From assembly GCF_029537485.1 (NCBI RefSeq), contig NZ_JARPUS010000014.1, forward strand, positions 62,001 through 126,000: 64,000 nucleotides of DNA. The letters are read 5' to 3'. Below, in pieces: positions 27,707 through 36,700 of this stretch. This stretch comes from Pseudomonas sp. GOM6. GTDB taxonomy: Bacteria; Pseudomonadota; Gammaproteobacteria; Pseudomonadales; Pseudomonadaceae. Both the position numbers and the translations under genes were made by a program. Below the pieces are notes generated by a model that had not been told where the DNA came from, did not search any database, and saw nothing but the letters and a program-made list of their open reading frames with translations. Each line of letters starts with the position of its first letter. The first letter of the stretch is position 1.

Positions 27707-29128
27707 CTATTTGCTGCGGATCTTCTCGACGATAGCGGTGGTCGAGCTGTTTTCCACCAGCCCCAGCACCCGCACTTCGCCGCCGTAAGCTCGAACGATA
27801 TCGGCGCCGACCACCTGGTCGATGCCGTAATCGCCGCCCTTGACCAGCACATCCGGCTGGATCGCACGCAGCAGGTTTTCCGGGGTGTCCTCGCTGAAGC
27901 TCACCACCCAGTCCACCGCGCCGAGTCCGGCCAGCACGGCCATGCGCCGATCCACCGAATTGATCGGCCGGCCCGGTCCCTTGAGGCGCGACACCGAAGC
28001 GTCATCGTTGACCGCCAGCACCAGGCGATCGCCCTGGGCACGGGCCTGCTCCAGATAGGTGACATGGCCGGCATGCAGGATGTCGAAACAACCATTGGTG
28101 AAGACGATCTTCTCGCCATGGGCACGGGCGTCCTCAATGGCCACCAGCAGTTGCTCCAGGCCCAGCACGCCGCGCTCGGACCCCTGCTCACGCTGCACCG
28201 CACGACGCAGCTCCGGCGCGCTGATGGCGGCGGTACCCAGCTTGCCTACGACGATGCCAGCGGCGAGGTTGGCCAGGGCCACGGCCTGTGGCAGCTCTTC
28301 GCCGGCGGCGATGGAAGCGGCCAGGGTGGAAATCACGGTGTCACCGGCGCCGGTCACATCGAACACTTCGCGGGCACGGGCTGGCAGGTGTAGCGGCGCA
28401 TGCTCGGGGCGCAGCAGGGTCATGCCGTGTTCGCCACGGGTCACCAGCAGCGCGCCCAGCTCCAGCTCGGCCATCAGCTTAGCGCCCTTGGCCACCAGAT
28501 CGGCCTCATCGGCACAGTGGCCGACAATGGTCTCGAACTCGCTGAGGTTGGGGGTGATCAGGCTGGCACCGCGGTAGATGGAGAAATCCTTGCCCTTGGG
28601 ATCGGCCAGCACCGGAATTCCCTTGGCCCGCGCCAGCTGCACCAGGGCCTGGTGATTCTTCAGCGCACCTTTGCCGTAGTCGGACAGCACCATCACCTTG
28701 ACGCCATCGAGCAGGCGTTCGACATCCACGGCCAGAGCCGCAGCGTCGGTGTTGAAAGGCTCTTCGAAGTCCATGCGCAGCAGTTGCTGGTGACGGCTCA
28801 TCACCCGCAGCTTGACGATGGTCGGCTGAGTCTCGATACGCTGAAAATGGGCGCTGACACCCGCCGCAGCCAGGCTGTCAGTCAGACTATCGGCCGCTTC
28901 GTCCTCGCCGGTCACGCCCACCAGCAGCGCCGGTGCACCGAGGGCAGCAATGTTCAGCGCCACGTTGGCCGCACCACCGGGACGATCCTCGATCTGCTCG
29001 ACCTTGACCACCGGCACCGGGGCCTCGGGAGAAATCCGCGACGTGCCGCCATGCCAGTAACGGTCGAGCATGACATCGCCCACCACCAGAACGGGGGCTT
29101 GATCGTAACGGGGCATGGAAAGCTTCAT
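27707..29128 (-). CDS. hldE: Bifunctional heptose-7-P kinase / heptose-1-P adenylyltransferase
   Basis: Makes ADP-D-glycero-beta-D-manno-heptose for the LPS inner core. 473 residues from ATG 29128. Domain 1 (about 1-318) is a ribokinase-type kinase ([38 protein letters not shown]). Domain 2 (about 340-473) is a cytidylyltransferase-type adenylyltransferase ([26 protein letters not shown]). Both halves are intact. It lies downstream of msbA in a likely msbA-hldE transcript (78 bp gap), and supplies the WaaC/WaaF substrate used at 46-48 kb. Confidence 0.96.
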   Translation of the reverse strand: MKLSMPRYDQAPVLVVGDVMLDRYWHGGTSRISPEAPVPVVKVEQIEDRPGGAANVALNIAALGAPALLVGVTGEDEAADSLTDSLAAAGVSAHFQRIETQPTIVKLRVMSRHQQLLRMDFEEPFNTDAAALAVDVERLLDGVKVMVLSDYGKGALKNHQALVQLARAKGIPVLADPKGKDFSIYRGASLITPNLSEFETIVGHCADEADLVAKGAKLMAELELGALLVTRGEHGMTLLRPEHAPLHLPARAREVFDVTGAGDTVISTLAASIAAGEELPQAVALANLAAGIVVGKLGTAAISAPELRRAVQREQGSERGVLGLEQLLVAIEDARAHGEKIVFTNGCFDILHAGHVTYLEQARAQGDRLVLAVNDDASVSRLKGPGRPINSVDRRMAVLAGLGAVDWVVSFSEDTPENLLRAIQPDVLVKGGDYGIDQVVGADIVRAYGGEVRVLGLVENSSTTAIVEKIRSK

Positions 29129-29206
29129 TGCGGCTCCGGGCAGCGGAAAAACGGCGGCGATGATAGCACAGCCGCCCACTCGCCCCAGGCGAGCGGGCAG
29201 TAAGCA

Positions 29207-31036
29207 CTAGGCATCCTGCTCCAGCGGTGTGGGCTCGTCGACATCCTCGAATTGCTTGGCATGCAAGCGGGCGTAGTAGCCGTTGAGCGCCAGCAGCTCG
29301 GCGTGGCTGCCACGCTCGACGATCTGCCCCTGGTCCATCACAAGAATCAGGTCGGCCTTCTCGATAGTCGACAGACGGTGGGCAATGACCAGAGTAGTCC
29401 GACCACGCATCACCTGATCCAGCGCAGCCTGGATATGCCGCTCGGACTCGGTGTCCAGCGCCGAAGTCGCCTCATCGAGAATCAGCAACGGCGCGTTCTT
29501 CAGCAACGCCCGGGCAATGGCCAGGCGCTGGCGCTGGCCACCGGAGAGCAGCACACCGTTCTCGCCAACCAGGGTGTCATAGCCCTGCGGCAACTTGTCG
29601 ATGAACTCGGCGGCATAGGCGGCCTCGGCGGCCTGACGCACCTGCTCGAAGGGAGCGCCAGCGAGATCACCATAAGCGATGTTATTGGTCACGCTGTCGT
29701 TGAACAGGGTGACGTGCTGGGTGACCAGGGCGATGTGCTGACGCAGATTGCGCAGGGTGAAATCCTCGACATCCAGATCGTCCAGCAGAATCTGCCCATG
29801 CTCATGGTGATAGAAACGCGGGATCAGACTGGCCAGGGTCGACTTGCCACTGCCGGAACGCCCCACCAGGGCGATCATCTGCCCAGGCTCGGCGACGAAG
29901 GAAATATCCTTCAGAACCGGCTTCTCGGCCCCGGGATACTGGAAGCTCAGGTTACGCACCTCCAGACGACCACTGACCCGCTCGCGCTCCTGCGTGCCAC
30001 GATCGATCTCGGGAGCCTCATCCAGCTGCTCGAAGATACTTTCCGCGCCGGCTACACCCTTCTGAATGGTCGAGCTGACTTCGGACAGCTGACGAATCGG
30101 TTTGGGTAACAACCCCGCCAATGTGATGTAGGCCACCAGATCCCCGGTCGATGCATCCCCGCGCAGCAGCAACACCAGGAACATCAGAACAGCCATAGCG
30201 CTGTATATCACCAGCTGCAGGCTGGGGGTATAGATGGCGCTGGTCTTGACCATGCGCAGCTGTTTGGCCTTGTTATCGTCGGCCGCCTTGAAAAAACGCT
30301 GACGCTCGTAGGCCTCACCACCAAAGCTGCGCACCACCCGGTAACTCTGGATGGTTTCCGATGCCACATGGGTCACATCCCCCATGGCTACCTGGATCTT
30401 CTTGCTCTGCTTGCGGAATTTCTTGCTGGCACTGCCCACCATCAGGCCGATCACCGGCAGGATCGCCAGCATGACCATGGTCAGTTTCCAGTTCATCCAC
30501 AGCAGGCTGGCGAAGAGAAACAGCACAGTCATACCCTCGCGCACCACCACCTTGATCGCATCGGTGGCGGCCCCGGTGACCATGGTCACGTTGTAGGTGA
30601 TGCGCGAGATCAGGTGGCCTGAGTTGTGGTTATCGAAATAACGGTTGGGCAGGGTCAGCAGATTGTTGAACAAGGCGATGCGCAGATCCTGTACCAAGCC
30701 CATGGAGACCTTGGCCAGATAGAAGTTGCCCAGAAACGAGCCAACTCCCTGCCACAGTGCGATCACCACGATCAGCAGCGGCACAGCCTGTAAAAGCGGC
30801 AGTCCAGCCAGCCACGGCAGGTACTTGAGCAGCCAGGGCACCTCGGCGAACAACCCTGCCGCCGGATTGCTAAGCCCGTCGACGAAGAACTTCAACATGT
30901 AACCCAACATGGGCTGGGTCGATGCAAAAATCAGGAAACCAAGGATGCTGATGGCAAACAGCCCCCAGTAAGGCACCACATATTTCAACAGCCGCAGGTA
31001 AACCCTAAGGCTTGATTGCTGGGTAGAATTGGCCAT
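29207..31036 (-). CDS. msbA: Lipid A export ATP-binding/permease protein MsbA
   Basis: ABC half-transporter that flips lipid A-core across the inner membrane. 609 residues: six membrane helices in the first ~320 residues, then the nucleotide-binding domain with Walker A GRSGSGKSTLASL, signature LSGGQRQRLAIARALL, Walker B LLILDEATSALD and the switch His in VIAHRLSTI. ATG 31036 faces the kinase-like gene at 31071 over a 34 bp gap, which must hold both promoters. Confidence 0.97.
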   Translation of the reverse strand: MANSTQQSSLRVYLRLLKYVVPYWGLFAISILGFLIFASTQPMLGYMLKFFVDGLSNPAAGLFAEVPWLLKYLPWLAGLPLLQAVPLLIVVIALWQGVGSFLGNFYLAKVSMGLVQDLRIALFNNLLTLPNRYFDNHNSGHLISRITYNVTMVTGAATDAIKVVVREGMTVLFLFASLLWMNWKLTMVMLAILPVIGLMVGSASKKFRKQSKKIQVAMGDVTHVASETIQSYRVVRSFGGEAYERQRFFKAADDNKAKQLRMVKTSAIYTPSLQLVIYSAMAVLMFLVLLLRGDASTGDLVAYITLAGLLPKPIRQLSEVSSTIQKGVAGAESIFEQLDEAPEIDRGTQERERVSGRLEVRNLSFQYPGAEKPVLKDISFVAEPGQMIALVGRSGSGKSTLASLIPRFYHHEHGQILLDDLDVEDFTLRNLRQHIALVTQHVTLFNDSVTNNIAYGDLAGAPFEQVRQAAEAAYAAEFIDKLPQGYDTLVGENGVLLSGGQRQRLAIARALLKNAPLLILDEATSALDTESERHIQAALDQVMRGRTTLVIAHRLSTIEKADLILVMDQGQIVERGSHAELLALNGYYARLHAKQFEDVDEPTPLEQDA

Positions 31037-31070
31037 TCGGCAGCCTCGTACGACTGGCTAGAGGAACAAG

Positions 31071-31673
31071 ATGCGGATTGTAACAGCGCGGGAACTGGAA
31101 AGCTGGCTGACGAGTGGCCAGGTTCTGGAGCGGGATACCCGCGGCCCCAAAGTAGTGGCCCTACCCGATGGTCGCTTCCTGAAGATCTTCCACACCCGCC
31201 GCACAGCGCTGCAGTCACGACTGTGGCCAGCCGCTCGGCGCTTTCTCCACAACACCGAGCGGCTGCGCGCGCGGGGCGTTGCCACCCCTGGCATCAGCGA
31301 GATTTTCTGGCTGAATCGCGACAAAGGACTCAGTGCCTGTCTCTATACCCCCCTACCGGGGGAGTCGCTAGAAAAACTGCTGCACGATGATGCCCCAAAG
31401 CTTGAACTGGAGCTGCCGGCACTGGCGACCTTCATCCGCCACCTGCACAGCCAGGGCATCTATTTCCGCTCCCTGCATCTGGGCAACATACTGCTTATCG
31501 CACCCGGCCGGTTCGGACTAATTGACGTGCTGGATCTACGTTGCTACCCGTTTCCGCTGAACCGCGGCCTGGTTCGTCGCAACTTCGAACACCTACGCAG
31601 CTACCTGCAGCGGCGCAAGCTGGAACACTTCCCCCTCGACCGACTGCTGGCGCTATACCAGACAAGCCTGTGA
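31071..31673 (+). CDS. LPS kinase-like protein (PA4998-like)
   Basis: 200 residues, AGAGGAA upstream of ATG 31071. Kinase-fold LPS family: KIFHTRR holds the likely ATP Lys, GIYFRSLHLGNILLI aligns with the catalytic loop and GLIDVLDLR with the metal loop. The usual H-x-D is FRS here, so the catalytic Asp seems to be Ser. This may be a pseudokinase or have an altered mechanism. The end of the gene is followed by a decayed glycosyltransferase region on the other strand. Confidence 0.75.
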   Translation: MRIVTARELESWLTSGQVLERDTRGPKVVALPDGRFLKIFHTRRTALQSRLWPAARRFLHNTERLRARGVATPGISEIFWLNRDKGLSACLYTPLPGESLEKLLHDDAPKLELELPALATFIRHLHSQGIYFRSLHLGNILLIAPGRFGLIDVLDLRCYPFPLNRGLVRRNFEHLRSYLQRRKLEHFPLDRLLALYQTSL

Positions 31674-31770
31674 GATCCAACCGCGCAGGGCAATGACCGG
31701 GAGGTAGCGCTGCAGGCGCACCCGGCCCCCAGCCTCCCAGGAAACTGTCGCACACCTCTGGCCAAGCGAC

Positions 31771-32298
31771 TTAACCACGACTTGCCACGTCCATCCCGCT
31801 AGGTGCCGGCGCATAGGTGTCGCGCCAGCGCCTTAACGCCCCTCGCTCCCCCCACGCGCCGAAAAAGGCGCCGATCGGCAACACCCACTCTCGCCGCCCT
31901 TGTTTGGCATCGAAGCCATGCGCCAGCAATACCCGAATGTCATCATTGACGTTGACCAGCTCAGAGAGCTTCGTCGGATCGAAGGACGTGGACTGGTAAT
32001 AATCCAACATTGATCTGAGCAGCTAATGTCCCGCCTCGATCCCTATGATGGAAGTTGCGAACCGCTGCCGGTCTTCGAGGCCTATCAATAGGGCCGAATC
32101 AAGCAATTTATCGAAGCGCGCGAGCACTTCAACGTCGACCTCCATGGAGTGATGGGACGCAGGATCGAAACTGCGCCTATCCCAAAGGATCAGCTCATAA
32201 TTCGGCAGATGGTAACGCCAGGAGGCCAGATACAGACGCGCCTCCGGGGGCAGCGGACGACCACCGAACCCGTAGAAGTGAATACCCTCAGGGATCAA
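31771..32298 (-). pseudogene. GT32-type glycosyltransferase pseudogene
   Basis: Read from TTG 32298, the start resembles the GT32/capsular-sugar transferase N-terminus (IHFYGFGGRPLPPEARLY, LPNYELILWDRRSFD). The chain then jumps from ...DPASHHS to MEVDVEVLARFDKLLD: the segment that carries the family's nucleotide-sugar DxD region is missing, an estimated 40-50 codon in-frame deletion. A TAG at 32023-32025 then interrupts the frame (EAGH*LLRSMLDYYQ) before the C-terminal part, which ends at 31771. The start overlaps the stop of the upstream pyruvyltransferase remnant (TTGA), as in an old operon. The 97 bp between this remnant and the kinase gene holds nothing I can identify. Confidence 0.75.
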
Positions 32299-33263
32299 GC
32301 GCGCCGCCTTAGAAAGAAGGCTTCGGGCGAACCTCTCAGAGATGGGACCGGATCCACACCAAGCTGTTGGCGCATCTCGCTGACACGCTCATGAAGCTGA
32401 ACCACCCGCTACTGGAATAACCTATCCGCACTCAGCTGGCCCGACTCAAGAGCAAGCGCTCTCAGCTTGGCCTCAAGCACCGGCTGCGCCAGTGCCAGCG
32501 GCCAGTCCGGCGGAGTCAGGCTGCGCCACTTGCGCTTACCCACTCCGCGCCGCCATAACCAGGCCTTCAGCGAATTACCCGCATGGTGGGGCAGGCCCAT
32601 GCACGCTCCATGGCGTGAAACATCATAGCCCCCCTGCAGCCGGTGGAGGCTCAGAGATAGATCGAACGCCAGAACCAGTCCTGCCACTTGTCCTCTGCGC
32701 ACTGCCGCCCAAAGCTGAAAGCCACCCAGGGTTTGCGCAGAATGTCGGCGAGAATCGCGCCATGCATGACCTTGGAGGGCAACAACCGGGCACCGCACAA
32801 AGCCCGCATAAAGGCACGTACCGGCATCAAGGGTGACAGAAACCTCAGCCCCCCGACTGCAGAGCTGCTCCCAGTCGACCAGGCGCAACGAAAGATGGTG
32901 CGGGACGAGCACCACATCACCAGCATCGACCGAACATCAACCAGACCAATCCAGGAGTAGCCAGCAGATGGGCCGCATCGGCCACAGCCCTATCATCCAC
33001 CAGCTCCATTGCGCGTGCGCTCAAGGGCTCGCGAAGCGCATGCCAATGCCAGCGCGAATCAACCCTGGTAGCTCAAGTACCCAACACATGCATGGCCGAG
33101 GCATCACACAGACGCTCGCAGAAGTGCTGATTGAGAAGTGTTTCTAGCCCAGCAGCACCTGCATAGCGGACACACTTCCTGTATCTCCAAGCAGCACGGG
33201 CCAGAGCCAACCGTTGAGGTCGTCCACCACATTTTCGCTGCCAGCCGGGTAGATCACTTGCAT
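32295..33263 (-). pseudogene. ExoV-type polysaccharide pyruvyltransferase pseudogene
   Basis: The 969 bp stretch is near full length for this family, but its pieces lie in different frames. Recognisable parts in order: MQVIYPAG..DDLNGWLWPVLLGD (33263-33205); LETLLNQHFCERLCDASAMH; a TGA at 33073 where Gly is expected; WHALREPLSARAMEL; VPHHLSLRLVDWEQLC; then, in another frame, SKVMHGAILADILRKPWVAF and KWQDWFW; and the tail LEAKLRALALESGQLSADR with a TAG at 32409 before VVQLHERVSEMRQQLG. At least four frame changes and two stops are needed to read through it. Clearly dead, and decayed by point changes and small indels, not by deletion. Confidence 0.8.
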
Positions 33264-33292
33264 CTTGTACTGCCTCGCCAACGCCCCCGGCC

Positions 33293-34144
33293 TCAGCTTG
33301 ACGCCTGCAGTGAGGCATCCAGTTGTATCCAATCAAGCTTGGGTACCAATCTTTCCGGAATGCGGCTCTGCTTGGAAAGATTAAACACTTGAAAGTGCGG
33401 CCCCAGCACCTTGCCCCCGAGTAGCTCGAAGCTTGGGAGAATATAATCATCCCAGTCGTCATCCAGCCGGCTCGGCACCACACCTTTAGGTTCGTAGAAC
33501 CGCCCCTGCGCCGGATTCATATCCACCCCGACCATGAATACCCTACTAAATCCCAAATGGCAGGCCAGCTGCAGGGCCGCATACGGGATGGTTCTGCCAT
33601 TGAAATAGCCTTGGCTGAGATCGCGGCTGAAACCGATGCGATTGCGCTTCTGGTGCAACAGGGACCAGTGCACCACCATGTCCGGGTTGTGTCGGTTGCG
33701 CCAGGCAAACATTCGATCCGACAGTTCGACCTGCCCATGCATACGGTTTGCACGCTCGAGCAGCATGAGCTCTCCCTCACCCAAGACATCCGGACTGTGT
33801 CGCGCCATCTGCTCCAGGCAGGAAAAACCCAGCGCAGCATATCGCGCATGGCGAATGCCGTCGGCGACAGCCCCCGCCTTGGCCTGGGCAAAGCCCTTAT
33901 CATCACATAGATAGAACAGAGGACTAACTTCTTCTTGAAGAAAACGCTGGATGGATCCGTTCATCGCCAGCATTGGCCAGTCGCGGTAGCGCGACATCTG
34001 GAACTGGGCCACCGAGGGCCCGGAAGCCACCAAAAAGACCGAACCCGAGAACTTCCCACGCAGAGGGGAAAAATCGCCCAAGGCAACACTTGCTCCATTA
34101 GCTAATTGCAATCGCTGACCGGAGGCCCCTACTTTAAGCTGCAT
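33293..34144 (-). CDS. MptE/DUF115-like or GT42-like LPS biosynthesis protein
   Basis: 283 residues from ATG 34144 (GTG 34150 adds two). The N-terminal strand SVFLVASGPSVAQF with the following LAMNGSIQRFL resembles the nucleotide-sugar-binding start of DUF115/MptE and GT42 sialyltransferase-like proteins. HLGFSRVFMVGVDMN is a second typical strand-turn. The acceptor and donor cannot be told. It overlaps the waaL stop by 16 nt and is followed by the dead pyruvyltransferase, so it belonged to the outer-core set. The frame appears intact. Confidence 0.65.
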   Translation of the reverse strand: MQLKVGASGQRLQLANGASVALGDFSPLRGKFSGSVFLVASGPSVAQFQMSRYRDWPMLAMNGSIQRFLQEEVSPLFYLCDDKGFAQAKAGAVADGIRHARYAALGFSCLEQMARHSPDVLGEGELMLLERANRMHGQVELSDRMFAWRNRHNPDMVVHWSLLHQKRNRIGFSRDLSQGYFNGRTIPYAALQLACHLGFSRVFMVGVDMNPAQGRFYEPKGVVPSRLDDDWDDYILPSFELLGGKVLGPHFQVFNLSKQSRIPERLVPKLDWIQLDASLQASS

Positions 34145-35322
34145 GAACACTTACCTCGCGAACCCAGCGCAATGGCCATCGGCAACCAGATCCATAACCA
34201 AATCAGATTCGGGGAGTGTATGAACGAATGCAACTCAAAAAACATTACCGCCGAGCTTGCCAGTAACAGAGCCAGAGCCAGCAACGCAAGAGGGCTCGAG
34301 CAGAGCCAAAGACGCCTGATCGCCAGCGCAAACATGCCAAGAAACATCAGCAAGCCCGTCATACCGTATTGGAACAGCACTTCCAGATAGAGGCTGTGGG
34401 TATTGACCACCGTCTGATTCGGAATATGCATAACATCCATACTGACTCCGGCTCCATGCCCCTGAAGCCAATAGCCGGGCATGGCATCAAGCACCATCCG
34501 CCAGATCAGGTCTCGATAGGTCACATTTCTGGCAGCCTCGATGCCGAACATACCGGGAAACCGCATCAGCACCATCGCCATCACAAGCAAGAACGCAGCA
34601 CCACTCAGCAGCCAGATTCTCCGATTACCGAAGCGCCACAGCAGAAAAAGACCGCCGACCACAAGCGCCAGCCACGCGCTCCGGGAAAAAGTAAGGAATG
34701 CGTAGCCCCCAATCGGCAACAGCAGAAGCCCCCAGAACAAGCGTGATGACCAAAGGCGACTGCTCAATAAACAGCAAAAGGCGGTAAGCCCGGCAAAAGC
34801 CAGATGCATGCCCGAAATGATCGGATTGCCGAATTCGGCGAATCCAGAAATGCCAGAGCTGTGAAGCTGGAATGCCCGATAGCGGAAGTCGAAGCCACTC
34901 TTCTGCAACTTCAAGTAGAGGGTGACCACGGCGGCGAAGGCACCGAGCACAGCGGCCGCTTGAAGCAACTGCATCAGCGCTCGCGGATATCGACCAGCTA
35001 GGAAGGCGACCGCTATCATGAACACTAGCAACACCAGCCCACGCCTCAGGATATCTGCCTCCCCCCCCAGCCACAGCACACTTGCAACGACCCACAGCGT
35101 AAAGGCGGCCATCAGCAACAGCAGTTGGCGGTCAGCGAGTTCAAACAAGACCTGACGCCATCTCAGCAAAGCCGCTAGCAGAAAGAAGCCCAGGCAGAAA
35201 CGCAGAGTGCTGGCCCAGGCCGATGTCTCGCCCGGCCACCAGAAACGCCCCAGCAACAGTACCATCACAGACAACCAGGCAAATACCAGCGGCAACCGGC
35301 TCGCTGTCTCTCGAAAATCCAT
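34129..35322 (-). CDS. waaL: O-antigen ligase family protein (WaaL)
   Basis: 397 residues from ATG 35322, 5 bp after the preceding stop, with GGGAG 11 nt upstream. About eleven hydrophobic segments and the Wzy_C motif region (AFLTFSRSAWLALVVGGLFL). A large periplasmic loop holds GIEAARNVTYRDLIWRMVLD and VNTHSLYLEVLFQYG, matching the Arg/His-bearing loop of ligases. It would join O-antigen to lipid A-core on the periplasmic side. Position matches PA4999. A polymerase (Wzy) cannot be excluded from topology, but the context favours the ligase. Confidence 0.8.
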   Translation of the reverse strand: MDFRETASRLPLVFAWLSVMVLLLGRFWWPGETSAWASTLRFCLGFFLLAALLRWRQVLFELADRQLLLLMAAFTLWVVASVLWLGGEADILRRGLVLLVFMIAVAFLAGRYPRALMQLLQAAAVLGAFAAVVTLYLKLQKSGFDFRYRAFQLHSSGISGFAEFGNPIISGMHLAFAGLTAFCCLLSSRLWSSRLFWGLLLLPIGGYAFLTFSRSAWLALVVGGLFLLWRFGNRRIWLLSGAAFLLVMAMVLMRFPGMFGIEAARNVTYRDLIWRMVLDAMPGYWLQGHGAGVSMDVMHIPNQTVVNTHSLYLEVLFQYGMTGLLMFLGMFALAIRRLWLCSSPLALLALALLLASSAVMFFELHSFIHSPNLIWLWIWLPMAIALGSRGKCSCSLK

Positions 35323-35327
35323 CAGTA

Positions 35328-36386
35328 TCACGACTCCCGTTGACAGCAAGTCTGGGCAATTTGGCGGAACATTTCATACGCCTGTTCGCGAGACCGAACC
35401 AGAAAAGCGTCCAAGGAATGCCGCTCTGCAGGCGAAAGAGGCCAACGAGGCGCCTGTTCCAAAGCCTCTGCATAACTATCGGCAAGACGGGATTGCAGGC
35501 CCGCCTCCTGGAGCAGCGACTCGATCTTGTGAGTATTGGAAGCAACTGTGACAAAGGGGGTGCGCATCAGCAGGCAAAGTGTCACGCAGTGAAAGCGCCC
35601 CGTAACTACCCATTCGGCTGCCCCCAAGCGCTTCAGAAAGGAATGTAACGTCCGGGCCGAATAACGCCAGCGCAAGTGGGTCAGAGCCTTATCGCTCTGG
35701 GCATCCGGCACAGCAGAGACGAGGCTGGAGAGACGCTTCAACTCAGCTCTAATACGCCGAGCCATACTCTTGATCACATAAGCGGGAAAGCCCTTGCCTA
35801 ATTGCAGAGGGGGTAGTGCCTTGATGCTCAGGTACGCAACCCTGGCATTTCTGGCCGCTTGCCAGCCCTCCCAGGTCCGCTCGGCAAACACACTGCCATT
35901 GACCAGCCCCCCCGAACGCGAGCCTGACGCAGGCAGCTCATCCAAGCTCAGAGTCAGATCAGGAACCACCCGGGCTATGATGCCTGCCCTCTCAAGCTCC
36001 TGCGCGCTGAGACGATCCCGCACATAGATACCGCTGAAATCACGGGCCAGCTCGTTGAGCCTGTCGTTGCGTTGCCATACGCTGTTAATCAGGAAGCAGG
36101 GGACACCATGAGTCTTACAATAGCCTGCCAGCTCCCCAAGGCGGAGGGCCTGCTGGGCATCATCATGCATGGTGCCCTCGCCATTGATCAAACACAGGTC
36201 AGCGCGGCGTATATCGGCCTTCAACCGCTCGTCCGACTGCCAGTCATAGCGCATGGGGCAAGCACGACTAATGTGTATACCCACACTAGTAGCCAGTCGA
36301 TATATCTGTCGCACCACCAGTTGGGAACCGTGGTGCTGTTCATAGGAAGTGTCGTTGAAGAGCAAGGCCTGCATGAGGAGTTTCAT
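35328..36386 (-). CDS. Polysaccharide pyruvyl transferase family protein
   Basis: 352 residues from ATG 36386. N-terminal GSQLVVRQIYRLATSVGI and ADLCLINGEGTMHDDAQQAL match the CsaB/WcaK-type fold. The C-terminal signature TGRFHCVTLCLLMRTPFVTV with SNTHKIESLLQEAGL is typical of this family. It likely modifies or transfers a sugar in LPS; the actual reaction is unknown. Unlike the remnant at 32295-33263, this copy is intact. Directly upstream of waaL (5 bp). Confidence 0.82.
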   Translation of the reverse strand: MKLLMQALLFNDTSYEQHHGSQLVVRQIYRLATSVGIHISRACPMRYDWQSDERLKADIRRADLCLINGEGTMHDDAQQALRLGELAGYCKTHGVPCFLINSVWQRNDRLNELARDFSGIYVRDRLSAQELERAGIIARVVPDLTLSLDELPASGSRSGGLVNGSVFAERTWEGWQAARNARVAYLSIKALPPLQLGKGFPAYVIKSMARRIRAELKRLSSLVSAVPDAQSDKALTHLRWRYSARTLHSFLKRLGAAEWVVTGRFHCVTLCLLMRTPFVTVASNTHKIESLLQEAGLQSRLADSYAEALEQAPRWPLSPAERHSLDAFLVRSREQAYEMFRQIAQTCCQRES

Positions 36387-36402
36387 CCACTGAGTGCATC
36401 AT

Positions 36403-36422
36403 GACCGCGTGCGCGGTCTTTT
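36403..36422 (+). terminator. Plus-strand terminator-like hairpin
   Basis: GACCGC, loop GTGC, GCGGTC, then TTTT, oriented for the plus strand. The genes on both sides run on the minus strand, so it may stop antisense transcription or be a leftover from a rearrangement. It sits just upstream of the pyruvyl transferase family gene. Confidence 0.4.
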
Positions 36423-36664
36423 AAGCGATAAGATCATATAAACCGCTGAGGATTTCTATCGACCCGGCGTCGCAGTACTCACGCCAGCCCTTGAACTCAC
36501 TCCAGCCATGCAAGAAGACGAAGTCCAGCCTGGCCTAGCGAGCACGCTGATCGAAGCTGCTGTTGCCGATATACAAGGCAGGCTGCCGAATGTTTTCCTG
36601 CTGCAGTTCACGTTCGAGGATCAGGTCTTTGGCATCCGGGCTGCCGAAGATGCCGCCATCGCGC
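36421..36664 (-). pseudogene. Truncated HAD hydrolase remnant
   Basis: Only the C-terminal ~80 codons survive. The frame reads DGGIFGSPDAKDLILEREL, then PALYIGNSSFDQRA, a TAG at 36535-36537, and ARLDFVFLHGWSEFKGW before TAA at 36421. GNSSFDQ corresponds to the HAD motif IV (GDSxxD) with Asp changed to Asn. The 5' part is missing and the break lies within 40 bp of the next gene's stop. It fills most of the 314 bp gap between two LPS genes. Confidence 0.7.
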
Positions 36665-36700
36665 AGTGTGCAGTGTGCAGCGTCAGAGCGAGTCGATTCA

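Noticed and set aside
32409..32915. Separate 168-codon hypothetical gene
   Set aside because: It is one frame of the broken pyruvyltransferase; conserved segments continue in another frame on both sides.
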